In this document: positions 1 through 8,803 of the stretch, one piece after another
How the letters are laid out: each line of letters starts with the position of its first letter
Position numbering within the stretch: position 1 is the stretch's first letter
Assembly (NCBI GenBank): GCA_036405235.1
Contig: DASWYA010000001.1
Coordinates: 372,001 to 436,000 of the forward strand
Direction: 5' to 3'
From: JASLCR01 sp036405235
GTDB lineage: Bacteria > Patescibacteriota > Saccharimonadia > Saccharimonadales > Saccharimonadaceae
Length of the DNA: 64,000 nt
Translations under genes and position numbers: made by a program
The notes under the pieces: model-generated
Told to the model about the DNA's origin: nothing
Database searches by the model: none
The model's input: only the letters and a program-made list of their open reading frames with translations

Positions 1-1115
1 AAATCGCAGACCGACTTCACAACCTGCAGACCCTGGAACACATGCCAAAAGAAAAGCAAATGAAAATTGCTCGCGAAAGCCTAGAAGTCTTCGCACCAAT
101 GGCAGACCGACTCGGTATGGGTGGTCCGCGCATGCTGATCGAGGAGCTTGGTTTTCGTTATGTAGATCCAAAAGAATTTACACGCACCCAAAACCTCATG
201 AAAAAACGACTCGGTAAAAGTACGCGTAAGCTTGGCAAGATTCGTGAAGAGGTTGAAAAAAAGCTCAAAGAAGAGCACATCGACTACGAGATGGACGGCC
301 GCGTAAAAAGCGTATTCAGCCTCTATCGAAAGCTGAAGCGTGTGGACGGCATTGACGATATTTATGACCTCATGGCGCTCAGGATCATTGTTGACAACAA
401 AGAAGATTGCTATAGAGTTCTTGGCATCTTACACAGCATGTACAAGCCTATGCTCGAGCGTATTAAAGACTACATTGCCGTACCAAAAACCAATGGCTAC
501 CAAAGCCTGCATACTACTGTTCTCACACCGTCAAAGCAAATTGTAGAATTTCAAGTACGCTCTAAAAGCATGCACGAATACGCTGAAGGTGGTCTCGCCG
601 CAAGCTTTCACTATCACGAACAGAAGAATTCAGATAGCTACGTAAAGCGAAAAAGCGAGAAGCTGCCAAGCCAATTGCAGTGGATTACAGAACTCCAAGA
701 GATTGCAAGTAAACTTCGAGCCGGCGAAGATATTCCAAGAGACCAGCTCAATATCGATCTTTTCGGCAGACGCATGTTTATCTACTCACCAAAAGGAGAT
801 ATCTATAATCTCCCACACGGCGCCCTGCCACTGGACTTTGCTTATTTAGTCCATAGCGATGTAGGTCAGCACGCGAGCAGCTTCACCGTGAACGGCAAGA
901 TTCACCCTTTCGACAAGCCACTAGAAAACGGTGATATCGTAGAAGTTCAAACCAAGAAATTACCACAAGCAAAAAAAGCTTGGCTTGATCTTGTGAAGAC
1001 GTCTCATGCAAAGAGCAAGCTGAAAGCACAACTCCGAGGCCTAGGTCTACTTGAAGGCATTTCAAATGCAGCAGCAATTATCCGTGAGAAAGCACGCCGT
1101 AAACGTAAAAATTAA
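1..1115 (+). CDS. RelA/SpoT-family (p)ppGpp synthetase/hydrolase, 5' end outside window
   Basis: The reading frame is open from the window edge, so the N-terminus is missing; 370 residues are visible. It begins inside the HD hydrolase domain (IADRLHN, then a run typical of the end of that domain). The RelA/SpoT synthetase domain follows at about residues 100-225, with the KDYIAVPKTNGYQSLHTT nucleotide-binding segment, and then a TGS domain at about 255-330. It ends about 40 residues after TGS, so there is no C-terminal ACT/RIS regulatory region as in long Rel proteins. The family makes and degrades (p)ppGpp in the cytoplasm during starvation. Its 3' end overlaps the convergent Nudix gene by 4 bp. 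Whether hydrolase activity is intact cannot be judged because the HD motif itself lies outside. Confidence 0.93.
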   Translation, partial: IADRLHNLQTLEHMPKEKQMKIARESLEVFAPMADRLGMGGPRMLIEELGFRYVDPKEFTRTQNLMKKRLGKSTRKLGKIREEVEKKLKEEHIDYEMDGRVKSVFSLYRKLKRVDGIDDIYDLMALRIIVDNKEDCYRVLGILHSMYKPMLERIKDYIAVPKTNGYQSLHTTVLTPSKQIVEFQVRSKSMHEYAEGGLAASFHYHEQKNSDSYVKRKSEKLPSQLQWITELQEIASKLRAGEDIPRDQLNIDLFGRRMFIYSPKGDIYNLPHGALPLDFAYLVHSDVGQHASSFTVNGKIHPFDKPLENGDIVEVQTKKLPQAKKAWLDLVKTSHAKSKLKAQLRGLGLLEGISNAAAIIREKARRKRKN

Positions 1116-1531
1116 CTGAGCAAATTCTGCTCGCGCAATTTTTTGAAAAAATCAGGATATGGCGCTCGAATATCAAGTGCCAAGATCTCATCTGCGCTCA
1201 TCCACCAGTACTTGTCATGCTCCCAACTGAGCACGACTTTCGGCGATGAAGTTTCATATAAGTAAAGTGATCGTTCGTAGTCTTTACTGTCGTGTGATTC
1301 CTCCACCTGCATGATCAATGTAAGGTTATCCGCAGACGCAACAATTCCTGTCTCCTCTTGTAGCTCTCTGAGGAGACCTGTCGGCGTAGTCTCGCCAGCT
1401 TCGATGACACCTCCAGGTAAGTCAGGCTTCAGAGACCGGCGCGGATTCTCTGGCCAGACAGAACTGCGTAGTATTAGATACCTATTTGCTTCTATATCTT
1501 TTACAAGTACTTTGGCAAGAAGCAGTTTCAT
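1112..1531 (-). CDS. Nudix hydrolase
   Basis: A 139-residue protein with a complete Nudix box at residues 41-63 (G41, E47, R55-E56, E59-E60, G62), so it should hydrolyse a nucleoside diphosphate linked to another moiety using Mg2+. The substrate cannot be told from sequence; short single-domain members often clean up oxidised or non-canonical NTPs. It starts 12 nt after the pyrophosphatase stop with no evident Shine-Dalgarno site and probably shares that transcript. The pairing with pyrophosphatase fits, since Nudix reactions on NTPs release pyrophosphate. The 3' end overlaps the relA/spoT stop by 4 bp. Confidence 0.88.
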   Translation of the reverse strand: MKLLLAKVLVKDIEANRYLILRSSVWPENPRRSLKPDLPGGVIEAGETTPTGLLRELQEETGIVASADNLTLIMQVEESHDSKDYERSLYLYETSSPKVVLSWEHDKYWWMSADEILALDIRAPYPDFFKKLREQNLLS

Positions 1532-1543
1532 AAACTATTAGAG

Positions 1544-2068
1544 CTATTTAGTATTCCAGCGCTCGATGCATTCTTTGACAATAGCCTTTGCTTCTTCTAC
1601 GTCACCCCAGCCCTTCACAATAGTCACACCTGGCTTCTTGAGGTCTTTATAATGCGTAAAGTGATGCTCTACCTTAGCTTTCCATTGTGGGATATCGTCA
1701 AGCGACTGAATCCTGTCGTCATCACGATTATCTACCGGCACTACTACAATCTTGTCGTCAACTTCACCATCATCTTCGAACTTCATAACACCAACGATTT
1801 TTGCCTCAAGCCATACTCCAGTCGCAAGTGGCTCCGGGCAGATAATTAGTGTATCAAGCTCATCGCCATCCTCGTCAAGAGTCTGAGGGATAAAGCCGTA
1901 GTTGCATGGCTTTGCAAAGATTGCTGGCTCAACACGATCAAGCATGAATGCCGCATGTTCTCTATCCCACTCTACCTTTAGGCGTGATCCTTCTGGAATT
2001 TCTACTACTGTATTTACTACACCATCGTCAACGTTTCCTGGCGTCAGGACTTGATTAAAATCTGCCAT
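1544..2068 (-). CDS. ppa: Inorganic pyrophosphatase, family I
   Basis: A 174-residue soluble pyrophosphatase that hydrolyses PPi to two phosphates and so drives biosynthetic reactions. The family I signature D67-G-D-E-L-D72 is intact, preceded by the conserved Y57-G-F-I-P segment; length is normal for bacterial hexameric enzymes. The ATG at 2068 has a strong Shine-Dalgarno site (AAGGAG, 4 nt away). It is followed by a Nudix hydrolase on the same strand. The promoter lies just upstream and is divergent from the PLD gene. Confidence 0.96.
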   Translation of the reverse strand: MADFNQVLTPGNVDDGVVNTVVEIPEGSRLKVEWDREHAAFMLDRVEPAIFAKPCNYGFIPQTLDEDGDELDTLIICPEPLATGVWLEAKIVGVMKFEDDGEVDDKIVVVPVDNRDDDRIQSLDDIPQWKAKVEHHFTHYKDLKKPGVTIVKGWGDVEEAKAIVKECIERWNTK

Positions 2069-2093
2069 GTTTCTCCTTTTAATTACTGCCTTT

Positions 2094-2122
2094 ATTGTAG
2101 CAGAGGTCTAGAGCGTGCTCAA
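2094..2122 (-). promoter_or_regulatory. Sigma70-type promoter of ppa
   Basis: On the minus strand TTGAGC (2117-2122), a 17-nt spacer and TACAAT (2094-2099). It leaves a roughly 20-nt leader carrying the ppa Shine-Dalgarno site. Confidence 0.65.
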
Positions 2123-2137
2123 ATCATATTTTTACGG

Positions 2138-2150
2138 TAAAATGTAGTCT
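2138..2150 (+). promoter_or_regulatory. Leaderless -10 element of the PLD-like gene
   Basis: TAAAAT at 2138-2143 lies 7 nt before the ATG at 2151, and no Shine-Dalgarno site is present, so transcription should begin at or next to the start codon. The -35 region is weak. It overlaps the divergent ppa promoter region. Confidence 0.5.
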
Positions 2151-3137
2151 ATGGCATCGCCGAAATTACTACTACCTCTCGAGTTTGTCGAAACCGCAAC
2201 CAAACACATACTCAACGCTTCAAGCCATGTTTCGCTTGTCAGTATGGTAATGGCAAACGACCCAACAACAGATGAGATTATTGACGCGCTTGCAGCGGCC
2301 GCAGAACGTGGAGTGCCCGTCGAGGTAGCTGCTGATACATTTACATTCGGCGAGCTAGCCGGACATGCAAAGCCGCTTAAATACTACTCAAAACAATCCA
2401 AAGAGACGAAGCAAATGGTAAAGCGCCTCAAGAAATCTGGCGTGAAATTTACTTGGCTTGGGAAAACCACAGCTTTTCCATTTACTGGGCGCACACATTC
2501 TAAATGCCTAGTTGTCGACGACACAGTCTACTCTTTCGGTGGCGTCAACCTTTACGAAGAAAATCTTAGTTTTACGGACTATATGTTTATGATTAAAGAC
2601 TCCCAGCTAGCACTGGAGCTCAAGGATGAGATAAGTCGCCTCGTGGTTGCTGATGGTAGTAATTTTGCCTATAGAAGTCACGAGCTTACTTTCAATGAAC
2701 ACAGCAAAGTTTTGATTGACGGAGGATTCCAAGGAGATTCAATTATTTACCGCCGCGCCTATCAGCATGCACGGGAATCTAGTGAAATTCTATATGTCTC
2801 ACAATACTGCCCAGCGGGAAAACTTGCCAGAGCCATGAACAACACAAAATCAAGAGTGTATTTCAATAAGCCCTCAAATGCAGATATTTGGAATCGAATC
2901 ATTATCAGCGTCGGGATATTATTCAGTAGATTTCATACAAAATATCGCAAGAAAAATTACTTACACGCCAAGTTTATTATCTTTACCAAGAAAGATGGGA
3001 CAAAAGTTGCCATCACCGGCTCACACAATTTCATGCCCGGCACGGTGATTGTCGGCACAAAAGAGATCGCCCTCGAGACAAGCGATAAAAAGGTCATCTC
3101 TGAGCTAGAAAACTTCTTTGAAAAGTACGTAAAGTAA
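2151..3137 (+). CDS. Phospholipase D-like domain protein
   Basis: A 328-residue protein with two HKD motifs: HSKCLVVDD near residue 118 and HAKFIIF near residue 268. This is the arrangement of the PLD superfamily, which includes cardiolipin synthases, phosphatidylserine synthases and some nucleases. There is no clear membrane segment, although cardiolipin synthases usually have N-terminal ones, so a cytoplasmic or peripheral lipid-modifying enzyme or a nuclease is possible. The start is supported by a -10 box 7 nt upstream. It stands alone between a divergent ppa and a convergent surface-protein gene. The substrate is not inferable. Confidence 0.82.
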   Translation: MASPKLLLPLEFVETATKHILNASSHVSLVSMVMANDPTTDEIIDALAAAAERGVPVEVAADTFTFGELAGHAKPLKYYSKQSKETKQMVKRLKKSGVKFTWLGKTTAFPFTGRTHSKCLVVDDTVYSFGGVNLYEENLSFTDYMFMIKDSQLALELKDEISRLVVADGSNFAYRSHELTFNEHSKVLIDGGFQGDSIIYRRAYQHARESSEILYVSQYCPAGKLARAMNNTKSRVYFNKPSNADIWNRIIISVGILFSRFHTKYRKKNYLHAKFIIFTKKDGTKVAITGSHNFMPGTVIVGTKEIALETSDKKVISELENFFEKYVK

Positions 3138-3140
3138 CTT

Positions 3141-5294
3141 CTAAAACCTTGGTGGCAATTCCGTAATCATATCTGTAGTAGCAACCGGATTGGTACTAAT
3201 AGATAGAGACGAGAGATAGGCGTCAGCTCGAAGGTTAAAAGTCTCTGCCGGATCACCAAGCTTCTTCACTTCGTCGGCGGAAGTATCTTCTGGTTTATCG
3301 TGATATGTTCGCAGTAAATAGATATTTTTCGCCATGACCGGACCATTCATCACCAATTTTTGCTTACATTCACCATCAGCGGTAAGCTTTGCGATATTCT
3401 GCGCATAGGTGAAGTTATTTTCGATTGCTCCAGCCAAGTTGTACTGCCGACAGGTGCTAATTCTGTCGCTTGCGAGCAACCAGGCATCTATTTGCGTAAC
3501 GCCAGGGTCGATCACGATATCTTTCGCGATAATAACGACACGAGGTATAGCACCTACAGACATATAGCTATTTCCGTATTCAAGATTTCCTTTTATGTGC
3601 ACAGTTGCTTTTGGATAATAGAATACCCTCTTAGTACGGGCACTGTAGGTCTCGGTTGATCCATCATCTTTGCCCACGACTACTACACCAGTCTCGTCTT
3701 TATCGCTATCATTTACTGCGCCACCTTGATTGTATACGTCAACGTCCGGAGAGGATATTGCACCAAACTGCCCCTTACATCCAGAGCTGTTGCCAGTATT
3801 AGCAAACGTAAGGGAATGACGAGTGCCACTCAGTAGGGCTACTGGGCTGCTTTCCCCGCCAGATCCTATGGCACCCGATGACGTAGATCCGCCAACATTG
3901 CAACCACCTGACAAGATACCATATTCGCCCCAGCTGCCATATCGCTTATCAACCACATGAGCAAGCGTGTCTACTTTGCCACCCGCCCTAAGGTCATGGC
4001 TACGAATTTGAACTTTAGGTATAACTTTAGACTCCGTACAGACCATACCTGAGGTGCGCCAAACATTATCCCCATGGAGACGCGTCGGCTTAGCTATCTG
4101 AGCCACGTAGCAGATCTGGCCGCCAACCGGCACATATTGCAGATCAGGGTTTGAATAGCTCCATTCACAGGTGCCAACAGTTCCTGAGCATGTTTTGGTG
4201 TCTACATTATCACAAGCTGATTTTCCGTTATATTCAGATCTGGCGCAAAGATCAGGATTTGCTGCGTTCATCTCAAACCCACCAGAAAGGGCGCTAGAGG
4301 ACGGTTCGCTCCCTGCCGGATAGACAATTTTCCAGAGCTTTACATTATGACTGCCGACATTACTCGATCCATCTGCATTAGTCGCTCCCCACGTCACTGG
4401 AGCCTTGGTGACATACGAGAAGTATGGAGCAAGATCTTTAGTATATGGGTTGAGATTATATGGAGGGGAATACGTCCAGGAGTAATTGATTGTTACTAAC
4501 TGGCAGACGCTGTTGTCAGACTGCGAAGCACCTTGTCCTGTATACCAATAGTACTGGCATATGTTGCCACTAAAGCTGTCGCTTCCGCTTGATCTAGTGC
4601 CCGAATGTACTGTGCCAATTTCACGCGGAACAGGTAAAGAGCGCACTTGGTCATTTTCACTGGGATTTCCACTTACAGGACGGTCTTTTTTCTGCATAAT
4701 CAGTGACTTAAATATACTCGACGTGCAATCATGATTATGACCAGGTATGCCCTGATGTCTCTTTTCGTCTGATGCTTTGCCATTGACAGCACATCCAAGA
4801 GAAGGATTCACGTCATTGTTGTTTGTATTTTTATCTATATACTTCACACAGTCCCAGGCTATATTTTCAGCAATACCGTCAACATCAGTTTGGCCACCAC
4901 CATAATATCCCGCATTTGGGCAGAACTTACCACTAAAAATGGCGTACGCTTCAGTGCTATTATCACACTCACGCCATTGTACGTTCGTTGTAAAGCTCAG
5001 CGTACTTTTTGGTGAACCAATTGCTATATTTGCATCCGTGATCCACGCTTCAAAGTTCGGCTTGTTACGACTACCAGGACAGAGGGATCCACTTGGAGCA
5101 GCTTGTGATACACTATCGACTCGCGCTGTCAAAGAGCCACCATTTGATGTGGTAACGGTATCGGCTTCTGCAATCTTAACTGATTGCGATGCTGCTAAGA
5201 GAGAGAGAATAGCTATACCACAAACCGCAAATATAAGCATCTGGGGCGTGAATCCAGAGTGCAATCGAGTAAGTTTTGATCTTTTACTAAGCAT
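3141..5294 (-). CDS. Large secreted or surface hypothetical protein with one N-terminal membrane segment
   Basis: I do not recognise a named family. Starting at the ATG at 5294, the protein is 717 residues with a short Lys/Arg-rich N-terminus, one hydrophobic helix at about residues 18-40, and a long Ser/Thr/Gly/Asn-rich, Cys-containing exterior portion, so it is probably anchored or exported. An in-frame TTG ten codons upstream (5324) is less likely because a TATAAT box (5299-5304) directly precedes the ATG. Paired Cys residues suggest disulfides outside the cell. It resembles the large, poorly conserved surface proteins of CPR bacteria but lacks a prepilin cleavage motif. It ends 3 nt from the PLD stop (convergent). 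Confidence 0.7.
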   Translation of the reverse strand: MLSKRSKLTRLHSGFTPQMLIFAVCGIAILSLLAASQSVKIAEADTVTTSNGGSLTARVDSVSQAAPSGSLCPGSRNKPNFEAWITDANIAIGSPKSTLSFTTNVQWRECDNSTEAYAIFSGKFCPNAGYYGGGQTDVDGIAENIAWDCVKYIDKNTNNNDVNPSLGCAVNGKASDEKRHQGIPGHNHDCTSSIFKSLIMQKKDRPVSGNPSENDQVRSLPVPREIGTVHSGTRSSGSDSFSGNICQYYWYTGQGASQSDNSVCQLVTINYSWTYSPPYNLNPYTKDLAPYFSYVTKAPVTWGATNADGSSNVGSHNVKLWKIVYPAGSEPSSSALSGGFEMNAANPDLCARSEYNGKSACDNVDTKTCSGTVGTCEWSYSNPDLQYVPVGGQICYVAQIAKPTRLHGDNVWRTSGMVCTESKVIPKVQIRSHDLRAGGKVDTLAHVVDKRYGSWGEYGILSGGCNVGGSTSSGAIGSGGESSPVALLSGTRHSLTFANTGNSSGCKGQFGAISSPDVDVYNQGGAVNDSDKDETGVVVVGKDDGSTETYSARTKRVFYYPKATVHIKGNLEYGNSYMSVGAIPRVVIIAKDIVIDPGVTQIDAWLLASDRISTCRQYNLAGAIENNFTYAQNIAKLTADGECKQKLVMNGPVMAKNIYLLRTYHDKPEDTSADEVKKLGDPAETFNLRADAYLSSLSISTNPVATTDMITELPPRF

Positions 5295-5345
5295 ATGTAT
5301 TATATTAAAGCAGCAAGTGTCCAATATACCAATATATAGGACAGA

Positions 5346-5394
5346 AAAACGAAAGCGACTCCGTCCTCCGCGTGATCACGCGGAGGACGGAGTC
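5346..5394 (-). terminator. Terminator: perfect 38-bp palindrome plus T tract
   Basis: Positions 5357-5394 form a perfect inverted repeat of 19 bp per arm with TGATCA at its centre. On the minus strand it is followed by a T-rich stretch with five Ts at 5346-5350. It ends transcription of the GC-rich gene at 5413-6069. Confidence 0.8.
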
Positions 5395-5412
5395 TTGTTG
5401 CTTCCAGGTGAC

Positions 5413-6069
5413 TCACTGCACCCGCCTTCCCGTGCAGTAGGCGGTCATCTGCCGAGCGTCGCGGACTTGGATCCGATACGCGTTGACGTCCGACCTTGCG
5501 TGCCAGACCGCGACCCTGGCCTTCCTGACCCGAGCCTTGGCCTTCTTGATGGCGGCGCGCTTCTTGCTCTTCTTGGCCTTCTTGAGCGCTTTCTTGGCCT
5601 TGACGAGCGCCTTCTTCGCCTGGACCAGCTTCGCCTCGGCCTTGACCAGAAGCTGCTGCTTCAGAGCGACATCGTCGTTGCCACCGCCGCTTCGGGAGTA
5701 GTACTCCACCGTCTCCGACTGAGGAGTGGCAGTGCCGACTCCGTAGGTGATGGTCACGAGGGAGGTGTACTGGTAGGTCTCGTCGGCACAGAGAATCGCC
5801 GAGTCGCCGTTCCCGTTCCCATCACCCATCCGGTTCACAGTGGCCGACTGCGCGCCGTAGGTCGGGTCGTTGTACTCGATCCTGACAGTGGAGTTGGAGT
5901 AGTTCTGGAACGTGAGCTGATCGGAAGGGGCACTCTGCCCCATCAGATACTTGCCCGGAACCATCTGGCCATAGCAGCCCGGACCGCAGGGGATACCTTG
6001 AGCCGGAGTGCTGTAGGTCGTCAGCCCGATGAGGGACATACCAACCAAGCACACGAGGGGCTTCCTCAT
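5413..6069 (-). CDS. Secreted protein with Lys/Ala coiled-coil tail, GC-rich and foreign-looking
   Basis: The start at 6069 is chosen because AAAGGA lies 6 nt upstream; it gives 218 residues. Residues 1-25 are a signal peptide (MRKP, hydrophobic core, cleavage near TPAQG). A small globular part with several Cys follows, then a very basic Lys/Ala heptad-like segment at about residues 135-190 (repeated AKKALKKAK-type units) that should form a long helix or coiled coil. I do not recognise a family. GC is far above the neighbours (38 of 60 bases in 5581-5640 versus 26 of 60 in 6481-6540) with G/C-ending codons, pointing to recent transfer from a high-GC organism. It has its own promoter and terminator. 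Confidence 0.75.
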   Translation of the reverse strand: MRKPLVCLVGMSLIGLTTYSTPAQGIPCGPGCYGQMVPGKYLMGQSAPSDQLTFQNYSNSTVRIEYNDPTYGAQSATVNRMGDGNGNGDSAILCADETYQYTSLVTITYGVGTATPQSETVEYYSRSGGGNDDVALKQQLLVKAEAKLVQAKKALVKAKKALKKAKKSKKRAAIKKAKARVRKARVAVWHARSDVNAYRIQVRDARQMTAYCTGRRVQ

Positions 6070-6195
6070 GGTCATTCCTTTCTGGAGAGAAGGTCGCAGG
6101 AGCCTGGAAGTGAAAAATGTGCGCCGCAAGAAGCGGATTCACATCGACGCTTCCAGCGCACTACGATCTATACAGGTGTTGTACAGATTACCCGG

Positions 6196-6224
6196 ATTAT
6201 CTCATGAAACACCTATTATGTAAA
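6196..6224 (-). promoter_or_regulatory. Promoter of the GC-rich secreted-protein gene
   Basis: Minus-strand TTTACA (6219-6224), 17-nt spacer, GATAAT (6196-6201). It would give a leader of about 120 nt ending in a Shine-Dalgarno site. The promoter is AT-rich although the gene is GC-rich. Confidence 0.6.
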
Positions 6225-6226
6225 CT

Positions 6227-6255
6227 ATGCCTCATAGAACCAATCTATGAGGCAT
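6227..6255 (-). terminator. Hairpin after trxB
   Basis: A perfect 12-bp stem (6227-6238 with 6244-6255) and a 5-nt loop, 22 nt after the trxB stop. The T tract is weak, so it may be a terminator or an mRNA-end stabiliser for the cyo-trxB operon. Confidence 0.55.
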
Positions 6256-6277
6256 TACTTTAGCCAGCGCTTACCGA

Positions 6278-7228
6278 CTACGATTTGCGCTTCATTGCAT
6301 CGAGGTATTCGCGAATGTTAAGTGCTGCCGTAGCACCTTCACCAACCGCACTGGCAATCTGCAAAGTAGCACCCGAACGTACGTCACCACTTGCAAATAC
6401 ACCCGGCATAGCAGTTTCGAGTTTAAGGTCAGTCATGATATGACCTTGTGGGTCAAGCTCAATCACAGAGTCTTTGAGGAAGCTAGTGTTTGGCAACAGT
6501 CCAACAAACACAAACACACCATCCGTCTCAATCGACTTTTCTTCGCCATCTTCCTTTACTCGCACGCTGGTTACTTTTCCGTCAACCGCTACGATCTCTT
6601 CGGTTGTCGTATTTTTGTGGACCGTTACTTTGCCTGCATCGATATACTCTTGCAGCTCATCGAGCAGTACATCACTGGCTTTGAAATCACTTCTAACAAG
6701 CATATCAATGTGACTCGTAAAACGCGTTAGGAATATAGTCTCTTGAACTGCTGAGTTTCCACCACCAACCACAGCTAGTCTCTTGTCGCGATAAAATGCG
6801 CCGTCGCAAGTCGCGCAGTAATGCACTCCACGGCCAAATAGTTCACTCTCGCCTGGGACGCCAATCTTCTTGTATTCGCTACCAGTTGCGATCAAGATCG
6901 CCTTTGCTTCTACGTCTTGGCCATCAACTACTAATGTCTTCGTGTCACCATTGTCACGTATCTCGGAAACTTCGCCAAAGTCCACTACAGCACCAAATCG
7001 CTCGGCCTGTGCCTGCAGTTCACTAGCAAGCTTCATGCCTTCAATCCCCTCCGGAAAACCAGGATAGTTATCAACCTTGTCAGTAATAGCGGCCAGTCCT
7101 CCTACTACTGATTTTTCGTAGAGAATAGTCTCTATGTCTTCGCGTGTTGTATAGACCGCCGCAGCTAGTGCGCTTGGGCCAGCGCCAATCATGACAACAT
7201 CGTGTACGGTAGTATTATTCGATTCCAT
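6278..7228 (-). CDS. trxB: Thioredoxin reductase (NADPH, FAD)
   Basis: A 316-residue flavoprotein that passes electrons from NADPH to thioredoxin. The FAD-binding GAGPSA motif is at residues 15-20, the redox pair C138-A-T-C141 is intact, the NADPH-binding GGGNSA lies at about 155-160, and the C-terminal FAD segment (FASGDVR) is present. It is the last gene of the operon that begins with cyoA and overlaps the FKBP gene by 14 bp. No thioredoxin gene is visible in the window. The grouping with a respiratory oxidase suggests a link to redox homeostasis under oxygen. Confidence 0.94.
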   Translation of the reverse strand: MESNNTTVHDVVMIGAGPSALAAAVYTTREDIETILYEKSVVGGLAAITDKVDNYPGFPEGIEGMKLASELQAQAERFGAVVDFGEVSEIRDNGDTKTLVVDGQDVEAKAILIATGSEYKKIGVPGESELFGRGVHYCATCDGAFYRDKRLAVVGGGNSAVQETIFLTRFTSHIDMLVRSDFKASDVLLDELQEYIDAGKVTVHKNTTTEEIVAVDGKVTSVRVKEDGEEKSIETDGVFVFVGLLPNTSFLKDSVIELDPQGHIMTDLKLETAMPGVFASGDVRSGATLQIASAVGEGATAALNIREYLDAMKRKS

Positions 7229-7880
7229 ATAGCTTTTTCAACTCCTTTGGCATTTCTGGCTCTGGTATTTTTTCATCTGGTGTAATCGGCATAACGATAA
7301 ACTTTAGAGGTGTATTAGCAGGGATATCTTCACCTTGGCCACTTTCGCCATAGGCTTTGTCTGCCGGCACTTCGATAAGACGTATGCCGCCAATTTTCAT
7401 TCCCTTTAAGCCTTCTCTCCATCCTTCAATTACCGATGCATTCTGTAAATCTTCGATAGGAAATGGTGCTTTTAGACTCTTTCCACTAATCGACTGATCA
7501 AAGATCTTGCCTTTTGGATTCCAGCCGATATAGTACGCGCTAAAGCTTGAGTCGTCTTTGATCTCGGCTCCTGTACCCTTTTTGAGGTCTGTGGTTTTGA
7601 GTTTCTTGATTACACTTGCTGTGAACTTTGCAGGCTCGTCGTTATACTTTGAAAAAGTTGCGTAGTATTTCTTAGATAACTGCTTTGCTTGAGCATCTAC
7701 CTTTTTCTGGTAGTCGGCCATATCTTTGTTGTATTGTTCATATGCCGCTTTTAGTTTTGCCTGGTCGGTTGCTTCATTTTGCGGCGCTAGAATCATCGCA
7801 ACAAATCCTGCGACTGTTCCTATTGTCATTGCGCCAGCAATTACCCATATACCGACACGTTGTGCTGTACTTGTAGCCAT
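7215..7880 (-). CDS. Membrane-anchored FKBP-type peptidyl-prolyl isomerase
   Basis: A 221-residue protein: one N-terminal membrane helix (about 10-30), a charged helical linker (40-80), and an FKBP domain (about 93-210) with the conserved VIEGWREGLKGMKIGG and IPANTPLKF segments. The catalytic domain should face outside and speed proline isomerisation in exported proteins. A Shine-Dalgarno site (AGGGAGA) sits 4 nt before the ATG. It lies 53 nt after cyoE and overlaps trxB by 14 bp, so it belongs to the oxidase operon and may help fold the oxidase or other exported proteins. Confidence 0.88.
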   Translation of the reverse strand: MATSTAQRVGIWVIAGAMTIGTVAGFVAMILAPQNEATDQAKLKAAYEQYNKDMADYQKKVDAQAKQLSKKYYATFSKYNDEPAKFTASVIKKLKTTDLKKGTGAEIKDDSSFSAYYIGWNPKGKIFDQSISGKSLKAPFPIEDLQNASVIEGWREGLKGMKIGGIRLIEVPADKAYGESGQGEDIPANTPLKFIVMPITPDEKIPEPEMPKELKKLYGIE

Positions 7881-7933
7881 ATTCTCCCTATTCTGAGTTT
7901 CAAATTACTTATCTAATTGTATCAAATTTTCTG

Positions 7934-8803
7934 CTATGGCAACACCGGCCCGACAGAAAGCATTAGGCAGAGCAAAAGAATTGTATACATCGAAAATCGA
8001 AACATCCGCCTAGACCATGTTTCAGGATGCTTAGCATGAAGTCCTTGTGTCGCCAGCCAGATCCAGTAGCCACCTGCAAGTGCCATTACGACAAAATAGA
8101 CAATACCTGCATATCCCCATGCTGCAAGTGCAAGTGTGCTCGCTACGTAGAAAACTGTATATATAGCAATGAGCTGGATAGTCGGGCGCACACCGCGCAC
8201 TACGCTCATCAGTGGAACTCCTGCTTCAGCGTATTCTTTCCGCCTGTAAATTGAGATCGAATAAAACTCAGGAAACTGCCAAAAGAATATGATAAGAAAT
8301 GCTATAGCAAGCCCAATGTCAGCAACGCCGTTAACCGACGCATACCCTGCCGCTATCGGAAGCGCTCCGGAGACGGCACCAACAGCCGTGCCATGCACTG
8401 AAGTTCGTTTCGTCCATGCACCATAAAGCCATACATATGTCACAAATCCTGCTATCGCGATGGCCACCGTAAGCCAATTTGTCCAAAAAGCAAGCATCCC
8501 CACGCCAATAGCCAGAAGTATCCATGGAAATATTCGCATTCCCATAGTAGATATTTCACCTGTTACACTCGGTCGCTTTTTTGTACGCTCCATAATCTTA
8601 TCGATATCTCGGTCGAGATAATTATTCAAAGCACACGCGCTACCAATAACAAGCGTCATACCGACTGTCATCATGGCGCCCTTTACAATATCAATGCTTC
8701 CAGCAGAAGCCAAGAAAAAACCCGCAACTGCAGTCAGAACATTGCCATATGTCACGCCAGGCTTTGTAAGTCGATAGTATGCGCTCAGCTTATCTTTAGA
8801 CAA
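7934..8803 (-). CDS. cyoE: Protoheme IX farnesyltransferase (heme O synthase)
   Basis: A 289-residue polytopic membrane prenyltransferase that adds a farnesyl group to heme B to make heme O, the high-spin heme of bo3 oxidases. The UbiA-family motif N60-x3-D64-x3-D68 that binds the Mg-prenyl-diphosphate is intact, followed by the conserved KRP. Several transmembrane helices fill the rest. The start directly abuts the cyoD stop. No other heme biosynthesis gene is in the window, so heme B may have to be imported. Confidence 0.95.
   Translation of the reverse strand: MSKDKLSAYYRLTKPGVTYGNVLTAVAGFFLASAGSIDIVKGAMMTVGMTLVIGSACALNNYLDRDIDKIMERTKKRPSVTGEISTMGMRIFPWILLAIGVGMLAFWTNWLTVAIAIAGFVTYVWLYGAWTKRTSVHGTAVGAVSGALPIAAGYASVNGVADIGLAIAFLIIFFWQFPEFYSISIYRRKEYAEAGVPLMSVVRGVRPTIQLIAIYTVFYVASTLALAAWGYAGIVYFVVMALAGGYWIWLATQGLHAKHPETWSRRMFRFSMYTILLLCLMLSVGPVLP

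Noticed and set aside
4939..6207. A 422-codon open frame on the plus strand running over the 3141-5294 gene, the palindromic terminator and the GC-rich gene.
   Set aside because: It crosses a clear terminator and two better supported minus-strand genes. Its length comes from the GC-rich codon bias of the opposite strand, and its product is low-complexity Leu/Arg/Asp sequence.
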